Origin: Bacteroidota bacterium
GTDB lineage: Bacteria; Bacteroidota; Bacteroidia; UKL13-3
NCBI GenBank assembly: GCA_947477885.1
Contig: CANJUD010000003.1
Span: 124,001 to 188,000, forward strand
DNA: 64,000 nucleotides
Reading direction: 5' to 3'
A program made the translations under genes and the position numbers. Shown here piece after piece: positions 9,182 through 17,743 of the stretch (the first letter of the stretch is position 1; every line of letters starts with the position of its first letter). Below the pieces are notes generated by a model. The model did not search any database. It was given only the letters and a program-made list of their open reading frames with translations, and was not told the DNA's origin.

Positions 9182-10291
9182 ATGAAAAGTATTATATATG
9201 CCCTAGTAGGTTTGGTATTCATTTTTGCATCATGCCAAGATGAAGAAACCCCTTTCAATGTAGGATTAATAAACCCAATAGACACTTTATCATCTGACAC
9301 CATAGCCCAAATTCATAAAGACACTTTTGATTTAAGCAAAGTAAAATCGAAAGTACTAAAGAAAGTGGCTAAGCAAATATTTGCTGAAAAAAACCTGCTC
9401 ACGGTTACTGCTAGTTTGGCATCGGCAACTGGGGGTAAGGCATACCAAGTTAATGATATACAAAAACTATTGCCAGCTATTATAGAAGTATTGGATAAAA
9501 ATTTGAAGGATAAAACAGATGTTGTGTTTGTGATTGACAAAACGGGCAGCATGAGCGACGATATTGAAAAAGTAAAAAATCATGTGGGTCTGCTCATCCA
9601 TTGCTTGAGTAAATTTAATAAGGTAAAAACAGCAGTAGTATTATATGGCGATCAAAATTCTGATGGTGACAGTTGGCTTACTTTTGATAGCTTGAACAGC
9701 AATCACAGAAAAAGCCTAGAACGTTTAAAAAACATTGCAGTAACGGGTGGGGGCGATTGGCCTGAAAGTGCAAATGATGCTATGGCACAGGTAGTAAAGA
9801 AAATGAACTGGACTTCAGGTTCGTCACGCATGGTGCTTTTAATAGGTGATGCACCATCGCTTGAACCACCATTGAGTAAATACGCAACCAAAGATATTAT
9901 TAAGATGTGCAGGGCAGATGGCGTGGCAGCCAATATATATCCCATTCTGTTTTCATTAGATAAAGTGGCCGGTGCAATAGAGCCAAAGTCGCTAACAGAT
10001 GCACTGTATAAAGATGCAGCCATCCCCAATCCTGAATTAGTTCATAACAGCATCGCCAAATTGTATCCAAATCCAGCTGAGATGGAATCGTTTATTGAGT
10101 TGGTAGAAGACAATGCAATGTGTAATGTTTTATTAATTGATATGGCAGGCAATATTATAAAAAATGAATCATTCGCGGGCAAAAATCATAAGTTAGATTT
10201 AAGGCGAGTTTCAGCTGGTAACTATATTGTGAGGGTGAATGGTGAATCCTCAAAATGGACCGATACCAAAAAGATAATTGTGATAAAGTAG
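9182..10291 (+). CDS. von Willebrand factor A domain lipoprotein with C-terminal T9SS-type sorting domain
   Basis: The 369-residue protein starts with a lipoprotein signal (IIYALVGLVFIFASC, lipobox FASC, then QDEE). A vWA domain follows at about residues 110-290: VFVIDKTGSMSDD carries a DxTxS MIDAS variant for divalent metal and protein-ligand binding, followed later by VTGGGDWPESANDAM and VLLIGDAPS. The last 75 or so residues look like a T9SS type A domain (KLYPNPAEMES, then MAGNIIKN and SAGNYIVRVNG, ending KIIVIK). Having both a lipobox and a T9SS domain is uncommon and leaves the final location open. A possible -7 box TAATTTTG lies at 9149-9156. A strong terminator follows the gene. Confidence 0.86.
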   Translation: MKSIIYALVGLVFIFASCQDEETPFNVGLINPIDTLSSDTIAQIHKDTFDLSKVKSKVLKKVAKQIFAEKNLLTVTASLASATGGKAYQVNDIQKLLPAIIEVLDKNLKDKTDVVFVIDKTGSMSDDIEKVKNHVGLLIHCLSKFNKVKTAVVLYGDQNSDGDSWLTFDSLNSNHRKSLERLKNIAVTGGGDWPESANDAMAQVVKKMNWTSGSSRMVLLIGDAPSLEPPLSKYATKDIIKMCRADGVAANIYPILFSLDKVAGAIEPKSLTDALYKDAAIPNPELVHNSIAKLYPNPAEMESFIELVEDNAMCNVLLIDMAGNIIKNESFAGKNHKLDLRRVSAGNYIVRVNGESSKWTDTKKIIVIK

Positions 10292-10310
10292 GGGGTGGTT
10301 TTTTTTGAAG

Positions 10311-10345
10311 AAAGCCTCATTGCATTAAAAAGCGATGAGGCTTTT
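10311..10345 (+). terminator. Rho-independent terminator after the vWA gene
   Basis: A 13-base-pair stem, AAAGCCTCATTGC against GCGATGAGGCTTT with one G-T wobble, encloses an A-rich loop and is followed by TTTT. It is also stable on the other strand. Confidence 0.85.
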
Positions 10346-10505
10346 ATTATGAAAAGTTGAAATATTTGGGGGGGGATGGCAAAAGCAATATATTTTTTTC
10401 TATTGTAAATCAATTTATTGAGACAGTAAATGCTCCAAAATTTTTAAAGTGTGCAAAGTGGTGTATTATTGCACTTTCGCAAAAAAACTAAATAATTTTA
10501 AAAAT

Positions 10506-11882
10506 ATGAATCAACTATCTACAAGCAAAGGGCACCCAAAGGGGTTGTACCTATTATTCTTTACTGAAATGTGGGAAAGGTTTAGTTATTATGGAATGAG
10601 AGGTATATTAATACTCTATCTTACTAAATCATTATTTGAAGGGGGCCTAGCCATTGAAGAAAAAGATGCATCTCTGATTTATGGGTTTTTCACAGGTTTC
10701 GTATATTTCACTCCACTAATAGGTGGTTGGCTAGCAGACAAGTTTTTAGGGCAAAGAAAAGCAATCACAATTGGAGGTATTACTATGATGGTGGGGCAAT
10801 TTGTTTTATTTGGCATAAATACACATGCAGGATTATATCTTGGCTTGTTTTTGCTCATTATTGGGAACGGTTTTTTCAAACCAAACATTTCAACATTGGT
10901 AGGCAGACTATATACAGAAGATGATCCAAAGAGAGATGCGGCCTTCTCTATTTTTTATATGGGTATAAATTTAGGTGCTTTTCTAGCTCCATTGGTAATA
11001 GGTCTATTTGCAGAGAATTTATTTGCTGTAAAAGATGCAGCGGGTAAAATTTTAACTTATGGTTATAAGTACGGGTTTCTATTTGCCGGAATAGGTATGC
11101 TAATAGGGCAGATATTATTTAATTCATTGGCTCAGAAATATCTTGGGAGTATAGGTGAATCTCCAGCAAAAGCAAAAGCTACTGCAGCTGCCGAGAACAA
11201 AGTAGCAGAAGCTGAGAAACCATTGACTAAAGAAGAAAAGCAACGTGTAACCGTTGTTTTTATTTTAACGGCGTTTGTTATTTTCTTTTGGGCAGGGTTT
11301 GAACAAGCGGGCTCATCTTTAAGCTTGTATACTGATAAATTTATCAATAGGAATGTATTTGGATTTGAAATACCAACATCTTGGTTCCAATCTGTAAATC
11401 CATTATTTATAGTAGCCTTTGCACCTTTCTTTGCAATTTTTTGGACTAGCAAGATGGGAAAAAAACTGTCAACGCCCGTTAAAATGGGACTGGGTATGAT
11501 ACTTTTAGGAATTGGATTCTTCTTCATGCTAGGAGCTGTATCAGAAAGAGGAGGGGATAGTCAAGATGTTACTATTAAAGCAAGTTTGTTTTGGTTGGTA
11601 ATGACTTATTTTATTCATACAATTGGGGAGCTTTGCTTATCGCCTGTAGGGTTATCAGTAGTGACAAAATTGTCGCCAGTTAAATTAGCCTCATTGATGA
11701 TGGGAGTGTGGTTGCTGTCATCGTTTGTTGCAAATATTATAGGTGGTTTTGTAGCAGCTTATGTTGAGCAATTAGGAGCATTTACTATTTTTGCATCGAT
11801 AGCAGGATTTGTTATTTTCCTAGGTTTAATAATGATAGCATTAAGAAATCCGATACTTAAAATGATGCATGGAGTGCGTTAG
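10506..11882 (+). CDS. POT/PTR family proton-coupled peptide transporter
   Basis: The 458-residue inner-membrane protein belongs to the proton-dependent oligopeptide transporter branch of the major facilitator superfamily, which imports di- and tripeptides with protons. The POT signature is at the first helix: the E-x-x-E-R-F motif in FTEMWERFSYYGMRG at about residues 18-32. The PTR2 motif FYMGINLGAF follows near residue 155, and GELCLSPVGLSV occurs near 377. About 12-14 hydrophobic helices can be counted, with an Ala/Lys/Glu-rich cytoplasmic linker near residues 218-245. The ATG at 10506 is preferred because upstream in-frame codons encode no family sequence. It is a single gene closed by a terminator at 11904. 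Confidence 0.92.
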   Translation: MNQLSTSKGHPKGLYLLFFTEMWERFSYYGMRGILILYLTKSLFEGGLAIEEKDASLIYGFFTGFVYFTPLIGGWLADKFLGQRKAITIGGITMMVGQFVLFGINTHAGLYLGLFLLIIGNGFFKPNISTLVGRLYTEDDPKRDAAFSIFYMGINLGAFLAPLVIGLFAENLFAVKDAAGKILTYGYKYGFLFAGIGMLIGQILFNSLAQKYLGSIGESPAKAKATAAAENKVAEAEKPLTKEEKQRVTVVFILTAFVIFFWAGFEQAGSSLSLYTDKFINRNVFGFEIPTSWFQSVNPLFIVAFAPFFAIFWTSKMGKKLSTPVKMGLGMILLGIGFFFMLGAVSERGGDSQDVTIKASLFWLVMTYFIHTIGELCLSPVGLSVVTKLSPVKLASLMMGVWLLSSFVANIIGGFVAAYVEQLGAFTIFASIAGFVIFLGLIMIALRNPILKMMHGVR

Positions 11883-11903
11883 AGCTAACGAATATTTAAC
11901 TTA

Positions 11904-11939
11904 AAAAAACCCCGATTGTATTTTCAATCGGGGTTTTTT
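11904..11939 (+). terminator. Rho-independent terminator after the peptide transporter gene
   Basis: CCCCGATTG (11910-11918) pairs perfectly with CAATCGGGG (11925-11933), flanked by an A-run before and a T-run after. The stem extends through the A/T flanks and may work in both directions. Confidence 0.92.
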
Positions 11940-11957
11940 CGTTTGGATGGGTGTGCC

Positions 11958-11965
11958 TATATTTG
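11958..11965 (+). promoter_or_regulatory. -7 box TATATTTG of the polysaccharide export operon
   Basis: TATATTTG matches TAnnTTTG and lies 10 bases before the ATG at 11976, right after the preceding terminator. A canonical TTG at the usual distance is missing because that region is the terminator. It is the only candidate start site for the capsule operon. Confidence 0.55.
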
Positions 11966-11975
11966 CAGCCACGAA

Positions 11976-12728
11976 ATGAACAAGCATAATTTAAAACTTT
12001 TAGTATATATATTCTTTGCCCTGTGCGTTTTAGCATCATGTGTGAGTAAACGGAATTATTACTATTTGAACAAAAGTGGGGATGCCCCTGCCAAGGATTC
12101 TATTTATAATAATATAAAAACTAGCGTTGCATTCGAGCATATTTTAGATTTTAATGACCAAGTAACTATAGCTCTAGAACCCAACCAATATCAGTTAGGT
12201 GCAACACGATTAGGTACAATTTCCAACCTAAAAGTAGGTTTGGATGGTAATTTATCTATTCCCTTTGTAGGGAAAGTGAAAGTTGATGGAATGACTATAA
12301 GTCAGCTTAATGATACTATCTATTCATTATATAGTAGGGTATATTTAAACCCTAGTGTAAATGTACAGTTGTCTGCTTTCAATATTTCAGTATTGGGCGA
12401 CGTTCGTATGCCGGGACTTAAATTGGTAACCGTTTCTACAATAAATATTTTTGAAGCAATAGGCATGGCTAGTGACCTTAATGATGAAGCCAATAGAAGA
12501 ATAGTGAAAGTTTTACGCAAAAACAAGGACGGGAAAACTGATATGTATGAACTTGATTTAACAACTATATCAGTCCTATCTTCTGATGTATTTTATCTAA
12601 AGAGTAATGATATTGTAATTGTTCAGCAATATAACTACAAGCGATACTTAAACAAAACACAACAATTTTATGGAGTTTTAGGGGCAATCAATATTGCACT
12701 AACTATCTCACTTCGTTTTATTAAATAA
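11976..12728 (+). CDS. Polysaccharide export outer-membrane lipoprotein (Wza/BexD family)
   Basis: Wza-type proteins form the outer-membrane pore through which capsule or exopolysaccharide leaves the cell. The 250-residue protein has a lipoprotein signal with lipobox VLASC near residue 21. The polysaccharide export domain (about residues 50-150) includes NLKVGLDGNLSIPFVGKVKVDGMT and VYLNPSVNVQL. An SLBB-type segment NISVLGDVRMPG follows near 135-165. A final hydrophobic stretch (GVLGAINIALTISLRF) at 230-248 suggests a C-terminal membrane anchor. It is shorter than E. coli Wza (about 379 residues), as usual in Bacteroidota. The start is the ATG after the -7 box; an in-frame TTG further upstream lies before that box. 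It is first in the operon, 10 bases before the kinase gene. Confidence 0.92.
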   Translation: MNKHNLKLLVYIFFALCVLASCVSKRNYYYLNKSGDAPAKDSIYNNIKTSVAFEHILDFNDQVTIALEPNQYQLGATRLGTISNLKVGLDGNLSIPFVGKVKVDGMTISQLNDTIYSLYSRVYLNPSVNVQLSAFNISVLGDVRMPGLKLVTVSTINIFEAIGMASDLNDEANRRIVKVLRKNKDGKTDMYELDLTTISVLSSDVFYLKSNDIVIVQQYNYKRYLNKTQQFYGVLGAINIALTISLRFIK

Positions 12729-12738
12729 GATATAATTA

Positions 12739-15282
12739 ATGGCAAGCCAAGAAGAATCGATTTTAACGGGAATAGGTCAAAAATATAATTTTAGGCCTGT
12801 CATATATTTGATTATCAAATATTGGTATCTATACGCCATTATAGTTACCTCATCTATGGTAATTGCATATTTAATTAACAAGTATACCATACCTGTTTAC
12901 AAGGTTAGCAGTTCTGTGATGATTAATGATAAGCAAAGCTCGTCAGCCCAATCTATTTTGGGAGATAAAAATAGAGGTATGAGCTTTGTTGATTTTGGAT
13001 CTTCGCTGGCTGATGAGGTTCAAATAATCACTTCCCGCCAACTCACGTCTGAGGTATTGAATAATCTTGACTTCTCAGTTAGTTATTATGAAATAGGACA
13101 TATATCAACCCAAGAAATATACAATCAAAGTCCGATTAGGGCTCATGCACTTATCAAGGATAGCAGCGTGTATGGGAATGCTTTTTATGTGCAGACCCAA
13201 AATGAAAAAGAATTTAAACTCGTGTTTAAATATCCTAAGACAGGAGAAAATTATTCGGGCATATTCAAATTTGGGCAAATGATTAAGTTTAATTTTGGAG
13301 ATATTGTTCTTACTGTAAATGATAGTTTGAAAAAAGTACTTAGTTCTGAAAGTAAAGAATACAAGTTTTTTATCAATAGCAAAGAATCGTTGATAAAGGA
13401 ATTCAACGAAGCCATTACTACAAAAAATGACCGTGAGACCAATTTGCTCAATATATTAATATCATCATCCAATGTTCAGAAGGGAGTTGATTTTTTAAAT
13501 ATGTTATGCAAAGTATATTTAGAAAAAAATCTGGAAACAAAAAATCAAATATCCGAACGGTCGATACAATTTATCAATAATCAATTAGAGGAAATTTCAA
13601 ATTCATTGAATAGTGTTGAGAGTGATTTAGAGAATTTTAAAGAGAGCAAAAACTTTGTTGATCTGACAGATGAGGCTAGGCAGTTTATGGCAAACCTGAA
13701 TGAGATTAGTAAGCAGCAACAAGGCATACTTTTAAGATTAAACTCACTTGAGTTATTGAAAAGTTATATTATACTTAACAAGGACTTAAATATACTGGCA
13801 CCAACACTTGAGGATGTGAGAGATCCCTCTGTATTAAGGTTTGTGGAAGAACTGAGGGCAGCTCAAAGTAGTTTAAAAGAGTTACAGGTAAACGTTACCG
13901 ATGCTTTTCCTAGTATCAAGATATTAAAAGATAAAATTGCAAATGCCAAGAAATTATTATTGGAAAATATCAATAATACAATTCTAACAACCAAAAGTTC
14001 TATTGCTGCAATCAGGGAGCAAATGAATGAAATAGAAGGGCAATTAAAAAATGTGCCGCATAATGAGCGTGAGTTATTGCAAATAAAAAGAAGGTTCTCG
14101 CTAAGTGAAAACTTATATTTATATATGTTGCAAAAAAGGGCAGAACTAAGCATTACAAAAGCAGCAAATATTGCTGACAATACATTGGTGGACGGAGCAA
14201 CAGCAAAAGGAGTTATTAAGCCCTTAAAATCGCAAAACTATACCATTGCTATTATGATAGGTTTGTTTTTGCCTTCGCTGCTTATATATGTTATCAATAT
14301 GTTGGATGATAAAATAAGGAATAGGTTTCAAGTTGAAAAGGCATCTATGGTTCCCCTACTTGGTATTATAAGTCATAATTTTAAGAAAATAAATTTGGTG
14401 GTTAACAATAATCCCAAGTCGCATATTGCAGAAGCTTTTAGGGCTATTCGAACAAATCTTCAGTATTTTTCAACTGAGTCGGAGAAAAAAGTTATTCTTG
14501 TCAGCTCGACTGTGGGGGGTGAGGGTAAAACATTTTTCTCCATGAACTTGGCTACCATATTTGCACTTAGCGATAAGAAAGTAGTACTTCTTGGATTTGA
14601 CTTGCGTAAACCAAAACTATATTCAGATTTTAAATTGAAAAATGATTTAGGTATAACCAATTATTTGATTGGTAAAGCAGAGATAAAAGATATTACACAA
14701 CCTACACAAATAGAAAATCTATATTTTATTTCATCGGGACCTATTCCCCCAAACCCTGCGGAATTAGTTCAAAGTGAAAAAATTCCAATGTTATTTGACA
14801 CATTGAAGAAGGAATATGATTATATAATTGTTGATACACCTCCTTTAGGCTTGGTAACAGATGCTATCTTGTTAATGGATTATTCAAATATCAATATATA
14901 TGTAATGCGTGAAAATTATTCTAGATTGAATTTCCTACAAGCTATTAATGGACTTGTAGAAACCAGAAAATTAAAGAATACATGTATTGTACTTAACGAC
15001 TCAAATATATATTCGAGCAGCTACCGTTATGGATATAGTTATGGTTATGGCTCAGGTTATGGCTATGGTTATGGATACGGTGGTTATGGTGGCTATGGTA
15101 GTTATAGTGGCTATGGTAGTTATGGTGGGCAATATGGTGGTGGTAGTTACAATTATGGATACGGTTATGGATATGGCTACGGATATTATGATGAAGATGA
15201 TCACCATGAAAAGAATGTATTTAAGAAAATTATTAAATATATAAAAAACAAGCTCAATATCACCCCTAGACGTGAAGAATAA
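12739..15282 (+). CDS. Wzc/GumC-like chain-length determinant and BY-type tyrosine kinase with tyrosine-rich tail
   Basis: Such co-polymerases span the inner membrane, contact the Wza pore and control polymer length; phosphorylation of C-terminal tyrosines drives the cycle. The 847-residue protein has a first membrane helix at about 28-46 and a periplasmic Wzz domain with long coiled-coil stretches at about 255-460. A second helix lies at about 500-520. The cytoplasmic BY-kinase has Walker A VGGEGKT near 591-598, Walker A' LLGFDLRKPKL and Walker B YIIVDTPPLG. Residues 758-817 are mostly Tyr, Gly and Ser with 24 tyrosines, followed by an acidic patch and a basic end. E. coli Wzc has about seven tyrosines in its tail, so this cluster is unusually long. 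Six bases separate it from the next gene. Confidence 0.93.
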   Translation: MASQEESILTGIGQKYNFRPVIYLIIKYWYLYAIIVTSSMVIAYLINKYTIPVYKVSSSVMINDKQSSSAQSILGDKNRGMSFVDFGSSLADEVQIITSRQLTSEVLNNLDFSVSYYEIGHISTQEIYNQSPIRAHALIKDSSVYGNAFYVQTQNEKEFKLVFKYPKTGENYSGIFKFGQMIKFNFGDIVLTVNDSLKKVLSSESKEYKFFINSKESLIKEFNEAITTKNDRETNLLNILISSSNVQKGVDFLNMLCKVYLEKNLETKNQISERSIQFINNQLEEISNSLNSVESDLENFKESKNFVDLTDEARQFMANLNEISKQQQGILLRLNSLELLKSYIILNKDLNILAPTLEDVRDPSVLRFVEELRAAQSSLKELQVNVTDAFPSIKILKDKIANAKKLLLENINNTILTTKSSIAAIREQMNEIEGQLKNVPHNERELLQIKRRFSLSENLYLYMLQKRAELSITKAANIADNTLVDGATAKGVIKPLKSQNYTIAIMIGLFLPSLLIYVINMLDDKIRNRFQVEKASMVPLLGIISHNFKKINLVVNNNPKSHIAEAFRAIRTNLQYFSTESEKKVILVSSTVGGEGKTFFSMNLATIFALSDKKVVLLGFDLRKPKLYSDFKLKNDLGITNYLIGKAEIKDITQPTQIENLYFISSGPIPPNPAELVQSEKIPMLFDTLKKEYDYIIVDTPPLGLVTDAILLMDYSNINIYVMRENYSRLNFLQAINGLVETRKLKNTCIVLNDSNIYSSSYRYGYSYGYGSGYGYGYGYGGYGGYGSYSGYGSYGGQYGGGSYNYGYGYGYGYGYYDEDDHHEKNVFKKIIKYIKNKLNITPRREE
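15010..15189 (+). repeat. TATGGY-type hexanucleotide repeats encoding the Tyr/Gly kinase tail
   Basis: Degenerate TATGGT/TATGGC/TACGGT hexamers encode the YG and YGG pairs of the kinase tail. Codons alternate between TAT/TAC and GGT/GGC/GGA, so the tract is imperfect at DNA level but could gain or lose whole YG units in frame. Confidence 0.8.
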
Positions 15283-15288
15283 TTTATT

Positions 15289-16581
15289 ATGATGTTTCAA
15301 GAACTTTCAGAAAAGAAAAAAAAATTAGCAGTAATAGGTTTGGGCTATGTTGGCTTGCCTATTGCTCTGGAATTTGCAAAAAAATTTACGGTAGTTGGTT
15401 TCGATATTAACCCATCGAGAATTGATATGTTGAATAATAGGATTGATCCTAGTAAAGAAATAACCCCCGAAGAATTTGAAGGTACCGATATATTATTTAG
15501 CCATAGTATAGAAGACCTTCGCGATGTTTGTTTTTTTGTAGTAGCAGTTCCTACGCCGATAGATGAACATACAAATCCTGATTTGAGACCACTTATAGGT
15601 GCATCAACCACCGTAGGAAAAGTATTAAAAAAGGGAGATATTGTAGTATATGAATCAACGGTATATCCAGGTTGTACCGAAGAAGATTGTATACCAGTTT
15701 TAGAAAAGTACTCAGGTTTGAAATTTATGGAAGATTTTAAAGCGGGCTATTCTCCTGAGCGCATTAATCCAGGCGACAAAGAACATACACTTACAAAAAT
15801 ATTGAAAATAGTATCGGGTAGCGATGCGGAAAGTTTGGAAACTATTGCACAGATTTATGGCAGTATTATAAAAGCTGGAATACATAAAGCACCAACTATT
15901 AAAGTAGCAGAAGCAGCTAAAGTAATTGAAAATACACAACGTGATATTAATATAGCTTTGATGAACGAGCTGTCGCTTATTTTTCAAAAAATGAATATTA
16001 ATACTTTTGATGTGTTAGAAGCTGCGGGTACTAAATGGAACTTTCTTAAATTCACGCCAGGCTTAGTGGGTGGGCATTGTATAGGTGTCGATCCATATTA
16101 TCTTACTTATAAATCGAGCGAGTTGGGATATCATTCAAAAGTGATTTTATCTGGTCGCAGTATCAACGATTCGATGGGAGCACATATTGCACGCCAAGTA
16201 GTGAATGAGCTTATCTCGCGTGATAGAAATATTAAGCAATCGAAAGTGTTGGTGATGGGTGCTACCTTTAAAGAAAATGTTTCTGATATTCGCAATTCAA
16301 AAGTAGCAGATATCATCAATGAACTTAAATCATTTATGGTTAATGTTGAAGTAGTTGACCCTTGTGCGTCCTCAGATGAATTACAGCATGAATATAATTA
16401 TAGATTGACAGAAAAATTGGCATCTGATTATGATGGAATAATAGTAGCCGTTAGCCACAATGAATATATAAACCATGACGAAGATCACTTCAAGTTACTA
16501 ATGAAACCTGATGGTTTTGTAATAGATATTAAAGGAATATATCGTAATAAATTCAAAGATATTGGATACTGGAGCTTATAA
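15289..16581 (+). CDS. UDP-N-acetyl-hexosamine/UDP-glucose 6-dehydrogenase family protein (TviB/WbpO-like)
   Basis: These NAD-dependent enzymes oxidise C6 of a UDP-sugar twice to give a UDP-uronic acid for surface polymers. The 430-residue protein has the N-terminal Rossmann motif GLGYVGLPIALEF near residues 17-29. The motif GYSPERINPGD characterises the UDP-N-acetylhexosamine dehydrogenase branch (TviB, WbpO, WecC). The catalytic cysteine is Cys264 in GGHCIGVDPYY. A C-terminal UDP-binding domain starts near 320 (GATFKENVSDIRNSK). The sequence resembles TviB/WbpO more than UDP-glucose dehydrogenase, but substrate cannot be fixed from sequence; the neighbouring epimerase looks like a UDP-glucuronate enzyme. 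A second ATG directly follows the first. Confidence 0.88.
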   Translation: MMFQELSEKKKKLAVIGLGYVGLPIALEFAKKFTVVGFDINPSRIDMLNNRIDPSKEITPEEFEGTDILFSHSIEDLRDVCFFVVAVPTPIDEHTNPDLRPLIGASTTVGKVLKKGDIVVYESTVYPGCTEEDCIPVLEKYSGLKFMEDFKAGYSPERINPGDKEHTLTKILKIVSGSDAESLETIAQIYGSIIKAGIHKAPTIKVAEAAKVIENTQRDINIALMNELSLIFQKMNINTFDVLEAAGTKWNFLKFTPGLVGGHCIGVDPYYLTYKSSELGYHSKVILSGRSINDSMGAHIARQVVNELISRDRNIKQSKVLVMGATFKENVSDIRNSKVADIINELKSFMVNVEVVDPCASSDELQHEYNYRLTEKLASDYDGIIVAVSHNEYINHDEDHFKLLMKPDGFVIDIKGIYRNKFKDIGYWSL

Positions 16582-16590
16582 TATTTATAG

Positions 16591-17643
16591 ATGAAAACAC
16601 TTCTGATTACTGGTACTGCGGGTTTTATAGGTAACCACTTATTCAATCTTTTAAGTGACATGGATATTGAAATAACGGGGCTAGATGTTGTCAATGATTA
16701 TTATGATCCAAATCTCAAGCTACAACGTATAAAAAGACAAGGATTCGATATTGATAGTATTGAATATGGCAAATTAATAAATTCAATTTCTGGCAAACAC
16801 CATTTTATTAAACTCGACCTATCCGATAAGCAAGGAATAGACAAACTTTTTAAAGAAAGCAAATTTGACTATGTAGTGAATTTGGCCGCACAAGCTGGTG
16901 TTCGTTATTCATTGAGCAATCCAGAAGTATACATTAAGAGCAATATTGATGGATTTTTAAATATTATAGAAGCTTGTAGAAATAATCCAGTTAAGCATTT
17001 AATATATGCATCTACCTCGTCAGTATATGGTTTAAATCGGGAAATGCCATTTGCTGAAACAGCTATTACCGATCATCCAGTTTCGTTATATGCAGCCACT
17101 AAAAAAACCAATGAAATATTTGCACATACCTATGCCCATTTATTCAATGTGCCTTCTACAGGTTTGCGATTTTTTACGGTATATGGGCCATGGGGAAGAC
17201 CCGATATGGCATTGTTTCTTTTTACCAAAGCTATATTAAGTGGCGAAGCGATCAATGTATTTAATAATGGGCAAATGATGCGAGACTTTACCTATGTGGC
17301 AGACATTGTAGAATCAATATCTAGACTCATAGAAAAACCGCCTATCAGTAATCTAGATTATGATTTTAAACACACGCAATCTTCTGTGAGTTCGGCTCCT
17401 TATAGAGTATTTAATATAGGCAATAATAATCCAGTTAATTTAATGGACTTTATTCATGCAATTGAAGAAGAATTAAACATTAAAGCTAAAATAAATTATA
17501 TGCCAATGCAAGCTGGCGATGTTAAAGAAACATATGCCAACGTAGATAAACTTCAGGAATTAATTGACTTTAAACCTCAAACTAGTGTGCAGGAAGGAAT
17601 CAGAAATTTTATACAATGGTATAGAGAATATTATCAGGTATAG
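16591..17643 (+). CDS. NAD-dependent UDP-sugar epimerase, UDP-glucuronate 4-epimerase-like
   Basis: This short-chain dehydrogenase inverts C4 of a UDP-sugar, probably UDP-glucuronate to UDP-galacturonate. The 350-residue protein has the NAD motif TGTAGFIG at residues 8-15, the serine motif STSSVYG and the catalytic pair Tyr167 and Lys171 (YAATK). The sequence YGPWGRPDMALFLFTKAI, followed by GQMMRDFTYV, is typical of the bacterial UDP-glucuronate epimerases, as is DYYDPNLK near residue 37. It lies 9 bases after the dehydrogenase, so the two probably act in sequence to make one uronic acid donor. GalE or WbpP-like activity is possible but less likely. Confidence 0.88.
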   Translation: MKTLLITGTAGFIGNHLFNLLSDMDIEITGLDVVNDYYDPNLKLQRIKRQGFDIDSIEYGKLINSISGKHHFIKLDLSDKQGIDKLFKESKFDYVVNLAAQAGVRYSLSNPEVYIKSNIDGFLNIIEACRNNPVKHLIYASTSSVYGLNREMPFAETAITDHPVSLYAATKKTNEIFAHTYAHLFNVPSTGLRFFTVYGPWGRPDMALFLFTKAILSGEAINVFNNGQMMRDFTYVADIVESISRLIEKPPISNLDYDFKHTQSSVSSAPYRVFNIGNNNPVNLMDFIHAIEEELNIKAKINYMPMQAGDVKETYANVDKLQELIDFKPQTSVQEGIRNFIQWYREYYQV

Positions 17644-17743
17644 TTTTTAAAAAATAGGATTTAATATTATACTTTAATATTTATAGTATATACATACATA
17701 CACGATTTCGCATGACACTCAATAATAATTATAAAAATATATT

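Noticed and set aside
14987-15244. Met/Val-rich 85-residue frame in the kinase tail
   Set aside because: It is the shifted reading of the TATGGY repeats; no start signal or family similarity.
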